DNA of 64,000 nucleotides from Aplectana chamaeleonis (taxonomy: Eukaryota > Nematoda > Chromadorea > Rhabditida > Cosmocercidae): contig JAPDOI010000416.1 of the NCBI GenBank assembly GCA_029168955.1, forward strand, positions 92,001 through 156,000, read 5' to 3'. Both the position numbers and the translations under genes were made by a program. Within the stretch, counting starts at the first letter, position 1. Each line of letters starts with the position of its first letter. Below the pieces are notes generated by a model. The model did no database searches, was not told the DNA's origin, and saw only the letters and a program-made list of their open reading frames with translations. Positions 1-12,343 of the stretch are shown in pieces.

Positions 1-1167
1 GTTGTTGCGCGAGTTGGCTGAGGCAGCACGTATACGCGCATTCTCATGAAATCGTAGCGAGGGATCCAGGAAGACTCCCAGTAGTCGAGGATGCTTAGAC
101 AGTGGCAGCTCGTGGCCATCCCAGATGACCTTGGGATGAAGCCGATGTTCGATAGTAGCCGTCGTACATAGTGTGACACTTGACTTGGAGGCAGACACAG
201 TCAGCAACTTTGCTTTGAGATACACAGCCAACGTCCGTAAGTAGTTGTTCATGGTGGCAGTGGCTCAGTCAATAACTGAGTCCGTGCAAACGATAATGAT
301 GTCATCAGCGTACAGGCACAGATGAATGCCAGTTGGTGGCTCAGGAATATCAGACAGAAATAGCGAGAACAGGCTAGGGGACAACACCCCGCCTTGCGGG
401 ACACCGGCTTTCAATGGGACCGAAGACGATAGATGCCCGTCGAACTTGACACGAATGGACCCGTTTTTGACAAAGCTATTAATCCATCTTTTAGACCAAC
501 TGGGCATGTCCGATTCCAGAATGGATTTCGATAGGAGCGGGATCCTGACGCTATCGAATGCAGCCGAGAGATCAATAGCAACGACGAGGCTTCTACCAGC
601 CGGAGTCTTGCGATTAAATCCAGCGATGATATGCTCGGTGATTGATGTCAGTGCAGTGATGGTGGAATGCTTCTTTTTGAAACCATGCTGATGAGTGTTG
701 TGCTGTAAGGCGTTTTGGAGGAGCGGATTGACAACCTTTTCCGCAAGCTTGGCTAGGGGGGGAAAGGAGGCAGCCTTGTCCAGTGGCTTGCCAGGTTTGG
801 CGATGGGAATGACGACAGCTTGTTTCCAGCGCGCCGGAATAACACCAGAACTGAATGACGAATAAATGAGATCAGAGAGCAATTCATGATAGGGATCAGA
901 AAGATGCTTGAGATGAACAGCCGATATTCTGTCGGGTCCCTCTGCACGCGAATTTTTCATCGATTTGATTATCTTGTCAATGGCGGAGGGAGAAATAGCA
1001 GGGACATCCAGCCGGTTGAGCTTCCTGATTGCTCGTATTGTTCGTCTATTTTGCATATCACGAGGCGATGAGGCCGATGTGAAAAGTTTACCAAGCAGAC
1101 AAGCTGCCTTGTATCCGTGCTCGAATTTTCCAGACGGGAACTCGAGCATATTACGATCCGTGCTCAT
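1..1167 (-). pseudogene. LINE copy 1 reverse transcriptase domain
   Basis: A 300-residue frame covers 265-1167. It has the early RT block NSRAEGPDRIS, motif A with AAFDSV (first catalytic Asp), motif [14 protein letters not shown] and motif C LYADDIIIV (residues 285-293). The frame is stopped at 265-267 by TGA. The sister copy at 30590-35045 has Arg here, so this is a single nonsense change, and homologous sequence continues to position 1 (thumb and start of the C-terminal domain). The enzyme would copy LINE RNA at a nicked target. It is inactive here because of the stop and the upstream frameshifts. Confidence 0.92.
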
Positions 1168-1182
1168 CTTTTTGCCAGAAAT

Positions 1183-2250
1183 TCATTTCAGTGTTGTCCA
1201 AGCTTTTCTGGCATCCACGGCAAAATCAGTCGACTCAGTTAGCTCTTTCCAGCGCTGCTGCTTGTGTTGATTTAGCAGCTCGGTGATGTTGTCCGACAGC
1301 TGCTGTACCGCAGGATCGTTGGGATCCGATCTTCGCTTGTCGTCTCTCAACGTGATCAGGTCGAGGACTTCACTGGGCACGTTTGGGTGAAAAGTCCTTA
1401 CACGTCCAGTGGGAATAGCTGCTTTGAAGGCACGTTCGATGGCTTTGACGATAAACTTCTCCTTATCGTAGACTGTTCCGTTCCTCGGGTAGTCGGCCGC
1501 CTGGCTGAGCAACACCTCTTTGAATAGGTCCCAGTTAGCCTTACGATAATTGGAATACGAGAGCCAGAGAACGGAGCAAGCAAGCTATTAAGTGACAAAT
1601 CCAATGACGTGATTATGGGAACATGATCACTGGCCAGGACCACATCGGTAGACCAGTTACAGGAGACAGCTAGCGAGGATGATACAAAGGTGATATCGGG
1701 TGAGGAAGGCCTACCCACTGCCGGAAGACGAGTGGTAGAATCCTCATTGATAGGCACAAGATCACAATAATCAGCGAATAATTCAATGAGTTCACCTCTA
1801 TTGTCAGGCTCTAGAGGAGAGAACCACGAGGGAGAATGAGCATTGAAATCACCAGCTACTACAACCGAACTAAATGACAAGGCAGTATGAACAGTATGTA
1901 AGTAATTTGAGGGGTCAAACGCGTTAGGACAGGACGTGGATGGGGGTATGTAGACGTTGACAATATCAAGGGGGCCACTTTGTGATACAATATGAACACC
2001 AAGACATTCTACAACATCATCCGTGGGTAGACCAATTAGGTGAGAAGGGATAGAAGATTTTACAAATGTTGAAACACCACCACCGTGAGACGTACGTGGA
2101 ACATGCTAAGACAAATAACCAGGGAGACGGGGAAGGGAGGGGGAAGATGGGCTAAGCTTGGTCTCCTGCAGGATAATGACATCAGGTTGAGTGCGATCTA
2201 TATACACCGTGAGTTCAGCAATTTTGCACGTAGGCCATTGATATTGAGTT
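1183..2250 (-). pseudogene. LINE copy 1 endonuclease and linker
   Basis: Minus-strand frames carry the exonuclease-endonuclease-phosphatase (EEP) signatures [15 protein letters not shown] and ASDHVPIITSLDLS, then a basic linker (1183-1515) leading to the RT. The SDH motif and GDFN are the catalytic blocks that nick target DNA. At least one frameshift lies between 1398 and 1515, where two frames overlap. The first part of the domain, with NINGLRAKL, is in another frame near 2200-2250. Between 1880 and 2200 the homology continues but is broken by stops. Confidence 0.88.
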
Positions 2251-2340
2251 GATAAATGCAAAGACTATGTTGAGGAACCATAGGAGGATTTACAGAGCAA
2301 TACATACAACAGTAAGCATGGGTGCAGTCATCATAGCTGG

Positions 2341-2667
2341 TTAATCCCGAACATTTGAGGAGCACCCACAGCCAAGGCAACCACCACACTGAATGCTTGC
2401 ATAATGAGCAGATAGTCCGCAGTGACAGCAGGGATATCGCGGTGTCTTGCTGCGCGGTCCCGGATTCCTCTCGATGCCAGCTCGTAGAAGTAGAATACAG
2501 GGGAGTGTAGCAGCCAGCCAATTACACTCCCAATACGAAAAAACTCCACATGGAGTGATTGATGTCCGTTTGATGAGTCTCAATAACGTCGACTCCACAG
2601 ATCCACCACGCGTATGTTGAACATCTTGGATCCCCGATACTCCTGCACCACCCAATGGAAAAAGCAC
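2341..2667 (-). pseudogene. LINE copy 1 N-terminus: 2A-like motif and broken PHD-like finger
   Basis: A 108-residue frame starts at 2667. It has a short hydrophobic stretch followed by AGIERNPGP (residues 63-71; 2455-2481), a 2A-like signature ending in NPGP. A cysteine-rich segment with CCHC and CGGC follows, and the second half of the same finger (CSGL, CCMYC) appears in another frame at 2198-2521. The finger is therefore split by a frameshift. The intact equivalent is seen at 25260-25808. The initiator Met is chosen only because it opens the frame. Confidence 0.8.
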
Positions 2668-2828
2668 CGCCTACAACGCTTTCAGCGGATAAATTCAAGA
2701 ATCGAATACTCTAGAGATTCATTCCTGGGTGCCAACTTTTTTGACGGAGGCCGCTCGAAATTCATTCACATCAGATACCTGATCGCGTTATCAGATCTGA
2801 TCGGCCATTCCAAAGATCTGCGGGACAC

Positions 2829-3019
2829 ACATACACATACGTACATACATACATACATACATACATACATACATGCATACATACATACATACATACATAC
2901 ATACATACATACATACATACATACATACATACATACATACATACATACATACATACATACATACGTACATACATACGTGCATACATACATACAAACATAC
3001 ATACATACAAACATACATA
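2829..3019. repeat. Tetranucleotide microsatellite (CATA)n
   Basis: About 190 bp of almost pure CATA repeat with a few interruptions (cgta, caaa). Long open frames through it on both strands are by-products of the repeat. Confidence 0.98.
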
Positions 3020-3593
3020 TAGACACACACATACACATACACACACACCTACACACACACACCTACACACACACCTACACACACCTACACACACCTACAC
3101 ACACACTCTACACACACCTACACACACACCTACACACACACCTACACACACACACACACCTACACACACACCTACACACACACTCTACACACACACCTAC
3201 ACACACACACCTACACACACACCTACACACACCTACACACTCACCTACACACACACCTACACACACACACCTACACACACCTACACACACGCACTCCTAC
3301 ACACACCTACACACACACCTACACACACACCTACACACACACCTACACACACACCTACACACACACCTACACACACACCTACACACACCTACACACACCT
3401 ACACACACCTGCACACATCTGCACACGCACACACCTACACACACACACACACCCCCACACACACACACACACCCACCTACACACACCTACACATACACCT
3501 ACACACACCTACACACACCTACACACACCTACACACACCTACACACACCTACACACACACCTACACACACCTACACACACATACACACACACC
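3020..3593. repeat. CA-rich compound repeat, (CACACCTA)-like
   Basis: Roughly 570 bp of CACAC/CTACACAC units of 8-12 bp with length variation between units. It directly follows the CATA tract, so the two form one compound simple-sequence block of about 770 bp. Confidence 0.97.
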
Positions 3594-3611
3594 GTTAAAT
3601 AACTGCTTTGA

Positions 3612-6600
3612 AGGCATCGTACGCGCTGGAAAGCACTCATTTTTTTCGGGTTTGAATCATTGGTTGGGCCCTCCAGAGAACGGGCAGCAGTGGTCGGCTG
3701 CCAAGGGGCAGAAGGCGGTTGCGGCAGGCGGCGCCAGGTGCGTCCAATTCAGTTTACCGCGTTCAACGATTTCCCCGGTTGATTCTGTTTCTGCTACTCT
3801 TTCGAGGCAGCCCCGATTCGCCAAAGAAGTTTCAAGACATTTCTCTGAAAATCTTTCGAGAAATTGAACTGGAAGGGTACGAGTCTTCAGAAGTTCGCAT
3901 AAACATTTTCAAAACAACGGCTTATTGTCAAATCAAAATTGTAGTTATACAAAACATGCAGTATATCGCGTATAAAACATTTTGTCAGAAAACTGCGAGC
4001 TGGAAACAAAAATACGTGATTTGAAAATCACAATACAGCACTGCAGAGCACTGAGTGAAATCAATTTTCGGCCAGACAGGTTTTATGGTGGTTGAAATGT
4101 TATAATGATGATTAAAATGATTTATATGCACAGCCACGAATACACCGAAAATCTCTGGTTGAACGGGCATTTTGAAAATTCAAAATGGCGTTTTCGGAAA
4201 ATTCAATGTTTATTTCAAAGACTATAGATTTCGCTTTGTTTGATTGATCGCTCATTAGAGTTAGGTATGACACCACCAGCGAGTTATCTGGTCATTTTGA
4301 TTGCTGATTTCCAAATTATCGTTCACTCAACATTGCTCCGGAGGTGTGACCAGTTTTATGGTGTTTCGAGCGCATAGCTCAAAAGATTTTCCGAAAACGC
4401 CAGCTATGAAGAAAATCATGCGGCATCCGCAGAGAAATAGCAGAATATAAGAAACACGAAAACGAGAAAATTTGATTTTTTTGACTCGCATTTTCGTTTT
4501 TCTGTTGTGTTCGTTATCATTAAGCTCCACTGTGTCGCAGCGATGATAACTCAGCTTTCTAATGATATTTACACATATTCTTACATTATAACTAGTTTGA
4601 GACTGTTACCAGAACAAATGAGTGAAATCTGCGTTTTCAGAAAGTGCTTCCGCTCATTGCGGCATTTCTTTCATATCCATGTTTATGCGGATTTATGAGA
4701 AGAATTGGGTTATGATACTCCAGCAAAAAGTTTCATTCGCGTTTCAGTGAACATTTGGAAAGTTATGTATTTTCATAGAAAACGATTCAACTTCATGCAA
4801 AGCCACGATATCAAAGTTCAATATTTCGACGTCAAACTGCATTTAAGCTTTACTCAACGCGCTTTGTGACATATGAAGCAAAAGGGATTGCGATTGAGCC
4901 TCACAGTGTGAACGAGAATACCTAAGTGGTCATGGAAAAATCAGGAACCAAACTCAGCTGTTCATGCTCAAAACTATTTTCCTCAGCGTAAATTGATCCC
5001 AGATCAGTTCATATCGTGATAATAAAGCGAAACGCTCACACACAGAATAGGAATGAGCCAAGCCTCTGAATAGGCGACAAAGAAAATCTCAAGCGTGGAT
5101 GCGAAAATATTCGATTTTTTCGTTGACGGAATTCTGAGCTCAGGGTTCGATCTGGGCTCACTATTGACAGATGGCTGTCATCTGAGTGAAATCGACGAAA
5201 TTCGTGCTCGCTCACGAAAAACACGAATAATCATTTCTTCTAACAGAAAAACTCATACGCCAAATTTTACTCGAAATGTGATTCGGAGAGGAGAGATATG
5301 TGTAGAAAAGGACCAACGTTTTCACAGAAAACAAATTTTGAAAAAATATGGATCCGCTGATCCAGCAACGATTCTTTCACGCTAGTGTACAGATGCGAAT
5401 ATGTAGGTTGTGGCAAATATCATAGCTCTTCCAAATGTGCCCTAGATTCCTGCTGGCGTCTATATGCCCTCGTCCGGGTAATTACGGACTTCACACCTCC
5501 AGTTCGACGTGTCAGGGCACTACAACCCAATGGCAGGAGGAATCTAGGGCACATTCAAAGGAGCTATAATATTTGCCACAACCTACATATTCGCATCTGT
5601 ACACTAGCGTGAAAGAATCGTTGCTGGATCAGCGGATCCATATTTTTTCAAATTTTGTTTTCTGTGAAAACGTTGGTCGTTTTCTACACATATCTCTCCT
5701 CTCCGAATCACATTTCGAACAAAATTTGGCGTATGAGTTTTTTCTGTTAGAAGAAATGTTATTCGGGTGTTTTCGTGAGCGAGCACGAATTTCGTCGATT
5801 TCACTCAGATGACAGCCATCTGTCAATAGTGAGCCCAGATCGAACCCTGAGCTCAGAATTCCGTCAACGAAAAAATCGAATATTTTCGCATCCACGCTTG
5901 AGATTTTCTTTGTCGCCTATTCAGAGGCTTGGCTCATTCCTATTCTGTGTGTGAGCGTTTCGCTTCATTATCACGATATGAACTCATCTGGGATCAATTT
6001 ACTCTGAAGAAAATAGTTCTGAGCATGATCAGCTGAGTTTGGTTACTGTTTTTTTTCATGAACACTTAGGTATTTTCGTCCACACTGTGAGGTTTGATCG
6101 CCACCCTATTTCTCTTTCATATGTGACAAGCGCGTTGGTAAAGCTTAAATACAAATTGTTTGACGTCGGTGCAAATATTGAACTTTTGATATCATTATTT
6201 TTTGCAAAACCGAAGTTGAATCGTTTTCTATGAAAACTTCTACATGGCTTTCCGAAATGTTCCTTGAAACGCGAATAAAGTTTTTCTGGAGTGTCATAAT
6301 CCATTTCTTCTCATAAATCCACATGAACATGGATATGAAAGAAATGCCACTAAAGTGAGCGCGAAGCACTTTTTGAAAACGAATTTCTCACTCATTTTTC
6401 TATAATTTCGTCTCAAACTAGTTTATAATGTAGAAATGTGTGCTCTCATTAGAACGCAGAGTTATCATCGCTGCATTGCTCAGTGGAGCTCTTTAATAAG
6501 TGCTGAAACACAATAGAAAAAAAAACGAAAAATGCGAAATTTCTAAAAAAATCAAACTTTCTCGTTATCGTGTTTCTTATATTCTGCTATTTCTTGCGGA

Positions 6601-7776
6601 TGCCCACATGATTTTTTTCATAGCTAACGTTTTCGGAAACTCTTTTTCATTGGAGCTATACACTCGAAAACCTCATAAAAACTGGTCACGTCTCGCGGAA
6701 CAATGTTGAGTGAACGATAATTTGGAAATCAGCAATCAAAAATGACCAGCTAACTCACTGGTGGTGTCACATACCTAGCTCTAATGAAAGCATCAATCAA
6801 AACAAAGAAGTAAATCTGTTAGGGTCTTTAAATAAACATTGAATTTCCGAAAAAAAAAACACCAGTTTTTGGAATTTTTTCAAAAATGCCCGTTCAACCA
6901 GAAAATTTTTGGTGTATTCGTGCTTGTGCATATAAATCATTTTAATCATCATTATAACATTTCAACCACCATAAGCCTGTCTGAGCCGAAAATTGATTTC
7001 ACTCGGGCTCTGCAGTGCTGTATTGTAATTTTCATCCACAGTATTTTTATTTCCAGCTCGCAGTTTTCTGACAAAATGTTTTATACACGGTATACTGCAT
7101 GTTTTGCATAACTTACAATTTTATTTAACAATAAGCCGTTGTTGTGAAAATGTTTATGAACTTCTGAAGACTCGTCACCCTTCCAGTTCAATTTCTCGAA
7201 AAATTTTCAAAGTTTTCGAAATTTCTTGAAGCTTCTTTGGCAGAATCACAGGGCTGCCTCGAAAGAGTAACAGAAACAGAATCAACCGGGGAAATCGTTG
7301 AACGCGGTAAACTGTTCCTGAATTGGACGCCGCACAAAAACGGCGGCCGCCGCCGCCCACCGCCGCCTTTTTACCCTTGGCAGCCGACCGCACTGTAGGT
7401 AGAGTTTGTTGAGTCACCGACGCATTATTGTGAAGATATGGGAGATCGAATGCCTCGAATTCCGTCAAAAAAGGCCGGCTTTCTGACAGCCGTGTGGCAT
7501 AATAGAGAACGGCAAGTAGCTTATCAACAAGTTATATCGCATAAATGAGTGGAAGTTGACGTGTCATTTCCTGTTAAGCTACTTTCCTTTCTCTGTTTAT
7601 GCCTCATGGCTGTCGGAAGGCCGGCTTCATCTGGCGTAATTCGAAGCATTTGATCCACCATATCTTCGCAATAATGCTTCGGTGACCCAACATACTCTAC
7701 CTACGTTTTCTGGCGGGCCCAACCAAATATTCAAACCAAAAAAAACGGTAGGTGGTTCTCAGCGCGTACGATGCCT
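3612..7776. mobile_element. 4.2-kb foldback element with TTGA target duplication
   Basis: The ends are AGGCATCGTACGCGCTG at 3612 and its reverse complement ending at 7776, each flanked by TTGA (3608-3611 and 7777-7780). The two halves are inverted copies: an arm of about 1.85 kb (3612 to about 5454) is repeated in reverse from about 5533 to 7776, around a loop of about 80 bp. Arms differ by many substitutions and small indels, so this is an old palindrome and not an assembly mirror. The right arm carries a nested MITE (7395-7704). No transposase frame is visible. TTRA duplication and AGGCA ends are shared with elements at 11860, 24320 and 37726. Confidence 0.88.
7395..7704. mobile_element. 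310-bp MITE nested in the foldback right arm
   Basis: It starts GTAGGTAGAG and ends CTCTACCTAC, with inverted homology continuing for over 120 bp on each side. The left arm of the host foldback lacks it (the homologous point is near 3685), so it inserted after the foldback formed. The exact target duplication is unclear. Confidence 0.8.
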
Positions 7777-7783
7777 TTGAGTA

Positions 7784-10012
7784 TAAGGATATTGGTATGT
7801 CGTGTTTCTGCGGGTAGCCAGCAGCTTCTTCATCTTCTTCTTTGCAGCCACAGAGAGGGGTTCTGTCACAGGTTTAGAAACTCGGCCACTAGCGTAGGGT
7901 TCGTCCACAGATCCATTGTCGTTAATGTGGTCGGTCTCTTCGGGCAATTGAACAGGTGCGCAGTAGTATGCCCTTGACTACCGCAATCAGGGCACTCGTC
8001 AGGTTTGCTGTTATCAATCCTATGCAAATATGACATTAGCATGGGGGAGTGTCCACAGCGTAACGAGGCAAAGGTGCACCTGGCACACCTGCCAAGTTCC
8101 ATCTCGGTCTCGCTAACCTTCGGAGGTACGACTCCCAGGATGGAGTTTATGGCAACTCTGCTCAAGTGTTCCTTCACGAATCGGGCATGCTCCGCGCGCA
8201 AGAGACGGAGGCGTTCTTGTTGTGCTTCGGTCCATCTCTGCACATCTACTTTCGAGGGAGCATCGGCGAACGGCTTTCTTATGCATCTCTCTCTTACTGG
8301 GTTTAGTACTCTTCGCGACGAATGATTTGGCTGCTTAACGATGTTAATGAACATTTGTTGCGCCTGGAGTTGACAGTGGTCTCTAACTGGCAATATGCGA
8401 GCTTCGGCGTGTAAGTGCTCAATTGGAGAGCTTTTAGAAGTCTGTTGCAATTCGCAGAGCACAATTTTGGACGCGCTGCAGCTTAGATCTAGAGGTGTCC
8501 GACATGATGTGCTGCCAGACTGGCGCAGCATACTCCAAGGCGGGTTGCGCAATAGCCTTATACGTGGTCAGGATCGTTTCTTTATTGCATCCCCAGGACG
8601 TTCCACCGAGAGCGTGCAGGACGTTGAGTCTTGTTTTCACTGTGGCTTGCTTCTGCTCAGTGTTCTTATGAAACTTCAACGAAGGATCCAACACGAGTCC
8701 AAGTATCTTGGGAAATCGGGTGGCCGGCGATTGAGTTTCGTCCTATTTTATCATAGGATGAGCACTGTCCTCCGCATTATCAGTGGAAAAGACGGTAACG
8801 GATGATTTAGAGGCAGAGACCGTGAGCATTTTGCGATCGAAGAAGCATTATTAACTCGATCAAGTAGTCATTGATGTTACTGGCGGCTACCTTCATGTCG
8901 CGATCTCGGCACAGAATAGTAATATCATCCGCGTATGCAGCGACCTTGATGTCTTGAGGGGGAATGGGCAGATCTTCTAGATATAAATTGAAAAGTGCAG
9001 GCGATAAAACTCTTCCTTGAGGGACACCAGCGGCGATGGGGATGCTATTGGAAACATGTCCCTGGAATAGCACATTTGCGCGACGTCCTTCAATGAAGGC
9101 AGTTATCTACCGCTTCTGCCAGGGCTTAATGGTAGACTTCAACAGACTCTCTGGTAGTAGGCCTAGATTGACAGTGTCAAATGTCTTTGTTAAGTCGGGT
9201 GCCACACTAATAATACGTTGGGGTTTATTGGCATTGAAGCCGTCCAGAACATAGCTCACAATTTCCAACAAGGCCGTAGTGGTGGAATGTAATTTACGGA
9301 AACCATTTTGGTATTGCTGTTGGCGGTTCTGCTCGGCAAGCTCCTCCACAACCAGTTTTTCGGCAACTCTGGCGAAGGGGGAGAGCAGACTGATCGGCCG
9401 GTACCCTTTAGCCGTGGATGGTGACTTTCCCGGCTTCGGCAGTGGAATAACACGAGCGACTTTCGAATTTTGGGGTAAAGTACATGTACGAAACGATGTA
9501 TTTATGACGTCAGCAAAAAGAGGCAGTAGTTCACTGGGCAGTCTCGTCAGGACTGCTGGGCTAAAACCGTCTGGCCCTATTGCCTTCGAGTTGCTCATCT
9601 CCTTTATCACATTCTCGACCTGTGCGGGCGTGACTGCTTCATCTTCAGCCGTGAGTGGCAATTTACAGAGTTCCCGTACAGTTATTCTATTCTGCTTCTC
9701 TCTTTTGGTTCTAGTGATGAAAAAAATGCTTCCCAAGAGCGTTCGCGGCCTCCTTCCCTGATTTGAAGACTCCACCTTCAAATCCAATCGTGGAATTGTT
9801 GGCGGAGGTGAACTTTCCGGAGAACCTTTTCAAAGCCTTCCACGTTGCTGCTGCATTATTTCTCAAGTTCATCTTTTCAGTGCACTTCTCCCAAGTTTCC
9901 TTCTTGTGCCTGTCAAGGTCTCTCCTGATCTCATTATCCAGATCAGCGATGTCTGGATCATAAAGATCTGCAGCTCTCTTTGCGTCCCTTGTCATATCTT
10001 CCACAGTGTTTT
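7784..10012 (-). pseudogene. LINE copy 2: linker, reverse transcriptase, C-terminal domain
   Basis: Frames in order on the minus strand are linker (9711-10004), RT fingers and palm (9107-9787, with NSKAIGPDGFSPAVL and DLTKTFDTVN), motif B GVPQGRVLSPALF and motif C AYADDITIL (8807-9073), thumb (8434-8694) and C-terminal domain (7866-8552). The C-terminus has RCGHSPML and a zinc-knuckle-like CPDCGSQGHTTAHLFNC. At least three frameshifts separate these frames. The catalytic Asp pair of motif C is kept. The piece is the 3' half of the split LINE. Confidence 0.92.
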
Positions 10013-10032
10013 TTATTTTTATTTATTGTAGC

Positions 10033-11127
10033 TTTAACACACATGAACAACTCAATCATTACATACTAGAGATGGACTGTGGAAAGCTATGAAACAAAAA
10101 CTAGGTTTAGCAGTGTAACAGCATGCATCATTGGCGCAATCAAGCGTGCATCATAGAAATTTCCACTCAAAATTTTGGATGGCTTCCTATGTTGGACTTT
10201 CTACTCCACTATTGCTGCGAACCCATTGACTGCATTGGAGCTATACTTCCTCCTGAGCACGCAACTGGCTTACCATTCCCGGGCGGGCTTTGTGTCTCAA
10301 AAGCCTCTTTAAACTGGTACGCACTCAGGGCGATTGCAAAGGAAGGATGCAAGCAGGCCGATAAGCACCAGTGAAAACACCCATTATTTGTTGAGATGAC
10401 ATAAAAACAAATGCGGGTTGTATATTCAGCGCAGTTGTGGCGCACCATAATGACAGTTTACTATCTGCTAAGCGTGATAAGGAAAAGAAGAAAAAAGACA
10501 CCAATTAAGTAATATCAGCATTGAAAGAAAAACGTGTGAATAGTCAAAGCTAAAACAAAGGAACAGTGATAAATGCAGCGACATCATATGTTATTCAGTG
10601 CTGCTCATGACGTTGTCGAGTCCTTGTTTCCGGGAGATCTGATGGCTTATCCTTGAGAGAGCTATAGTCTAGACCGAAAGTGCTCTGGGAATCAAAAATA
10701 GATAAATCCTTTATGAAACAGGCCACCATTGAGCAGACGAGTAAGTTTGGGCAATTATCCTATTTACCGCTATATTTCCAATCGCGGTTTCCTATTAAGT
10801 TTTCTCGAATCGTTCAAAGGTCATTAGCTGGCCGTTGAGGAATTGGCCAGCCAATGAGCCCTAGTCAAAAGACCATAATTGGCGACACCGTGTGATCGCG
10901 CGCCAGTGCCAGCCGCATAAAAGCCGGCTGGCACAGCGCTGACCAGACTGCATCACCTACACCTACCGCCACCATCAGCGAGCCGATTCGCCTCTGTCAT
11001 CACCGCAACCAAGCCGCCGTCCCCGCAACCAACGTCAACGCCTCACAACGACCACGACAGCCACTCAAGCAACAACTCGCCGAGCACCACCACGGTACAC
11101 AACCAAGAAGACGCCTACAGTCGGCAC
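10033..11127. other. Probable 3' UTR of CR1-like LINE; no recognisable gene
   Basis: Non-coding apart from a 79-residue minus-strand frame (10209-10448) that I cannot assign; it ends in CSGGSIAPMQS and holds a good donor-like GTAAGC. Near 10851-10960 on the + strand there is a promoter-like arrangement, listed separately. Confidence 0.4.
10851..10960 (+). promoter_or_regulatory. CCAAT/TATA-like promoter arrangement (speculative)
   Basis: CCAAT at 10851-10855, CATAAAAG at 10916-10923 and a possible start about 30 bp later (near 10950). On the same strand AATAAA occurs at 13410-13415. If the 2.2-kb hAT insertion is removed, TATA to AATAAA is about 255 bp, which would suit an LTR. It equally may be chance antisense sequence in a LINE 3' UTR. 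No TG...CA boundaries could be fixed. Confidence 0.28.
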
Positions 11128-11390
11128 CAGGGATGAGCGGAAATTTTTTTCTGAATTGCGGAAATCGGAAATCGGAACAACCTTCCCAAATTCGGAAATC
11201 GGAATTCGGAAATCGGAACGCCAAAAATCATCGGAAATCGGAAATCGGAAATGGTCAACGAAATTCTTAACCCTCCCCTGGTGATTGTTCCTGCCAAAAA
11301 ACTTGGACTTATCCTACTTAATTGAACAATGTGTACACCCACGCGTACTTATAGGCTTGTATCGTGACGCTCTGAATCATTGCAGAATCA

Positions 11391-11738
11391 GTTAGGTCCC
11401 ACACAGTTTTCCAGACACCTGCAGGACTTCAAGTCGGTCCAACACAGTTTCCCCGGCGATCGGCACACTCCCAGTAGAGTCCCGCAAACTTTTCTTCCCG
11501 GCACTTGGCGCACTCCTAGTTGGGGTGCCACACACTTTCGCCGGCGCTTGGTGCCCTCCAAGTTGTGTCCAACACAGTCTCCCCGGCGCTCGACGCACTC
11601 CAAGTTGAGTGCAACACAGTCAGTTCCTCTGGCGCTCGGCTCATTCCCAGTTGGGTCCCGCACACTTTTCCAGCGCTTGGTGCACGCCAAGTGAAGCCCA
11701 GCGCACTGTTTTGGCGCTTAACGCACTTCAACTCAGAA
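11391..11738. repeat. Minisatellite, about 8 units of 42-46 bp
   Basis: Eight diverged units, each with a GTCC(C/A)(A/G)CACA core and a GGCGCTTGG(C/T)GCAC core. The mean period is near 43 bp, and it lies inside the hAT element. Open frames on both strands across it follow from the repeat. Confidence 0.85.
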
Positions 11739-11859
11739 ATTGGTTAGCAAGTTACCAGAGACTTCAACGCAAGTTGCATGATGGCCTCACGCAACTTTCT
11801 TTGAGTTCACAAGTAACTTGAAGCAATGTTACATGTAATTTGACGGGATTTTTGATTAA

Positions 11860-12343
11860 AGGCAGTGTTCATGATGATTCTCGTTTCCACGTTTTCCACT
11901 CAAAACAATGCCTTGGCTACCAAGTGTCACCAAAATCACGAAGAAACGGTGAGAAACGCACTAATTCGTCTTATTTCAGTGACATTCTTCTATGGCCTGG
12001 ACTAGTTGTCTGGTTGGAAGAACATGTTCACGGTGGTTGTCACCGGTAAAAAACGGGACTAATCGAAAATGGAAGAATATTTTGGGCACAACAGGATTAG
12101 TTAGGGCCCGAAGGAAAGAACGGAGCAACACAGAATGGAGAATGGCAAAAGACGGGTCCACAAAAGATTTCATTGTCACAACGAACAGTTCCATTGATAC
12201 TTAAGAGGCGGGCTGATACTTGAGGATTTCGTGCCCTTCTGGTGCGTTTTACTCGGTTTCTTCGTCATTTCAGTTCTACTCGGGGGCCAAACAATCGATT
12301 TAGCGATTAATCTCAAAATCGAAGATTATCGTGAACACTGCCT
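11860..12343. mobile_element. 484-bp TTAA-type MITE
   Basis: Ends AGGCAGTGTTCATGATGATT and its inverted partner, with TTAA at 11856-11859 and 12344-12347. It shares its sequence with both ends of the 37726-40217 element. It lies in the hAT element, so it inserted later. Confidence 0.88.

Larger units (their letters stand above)
1..2667 (-). mobile_element. Non-LTR retrotransposon (LINE copy 1), 3' end off window
   Basis: A degenerate single-ORF LINE read on the minus strand. In protein order it has a 2A-like motif and cysteine-rich PHD-like finger (2341-2667), an apurinic-type endonuclease (about 1398-2250), a linker (1183-1515) and a reverse transcriptase (1-1167). The frame changes several times, so it is a relic. 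The domain order and C-terminal sequence match the copy at 30590-35045 and the split copy at 7784-25808, so all three form one family. RT motif spelling and the C-terminal zinc-knuckle pattern of sister copies suggest the Jockey/I/Ingi group; the exact clade is not resolved. The 3' end lies outside the window. Confidence 0.92.

Noticed and set aside
2614..3867. A 417-residue + frame and several minus frames
   Set aside because: They run through the CATA and CACACCTA simple repeats (His-Thr-Tyr-Ile or Cys-Val-Cys patterns) and have no domain.
5095..5895. Near-identical frames on opposite strands around MDAKIFDFFVDG
   Set aside because: They are mirror copies from the two arms of the foldback element; no other protein evidence.
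9279..9761. 160-residue + frame
   Set aside because: Antisense shadow of the LINE copy 2 reverse transcriptase.
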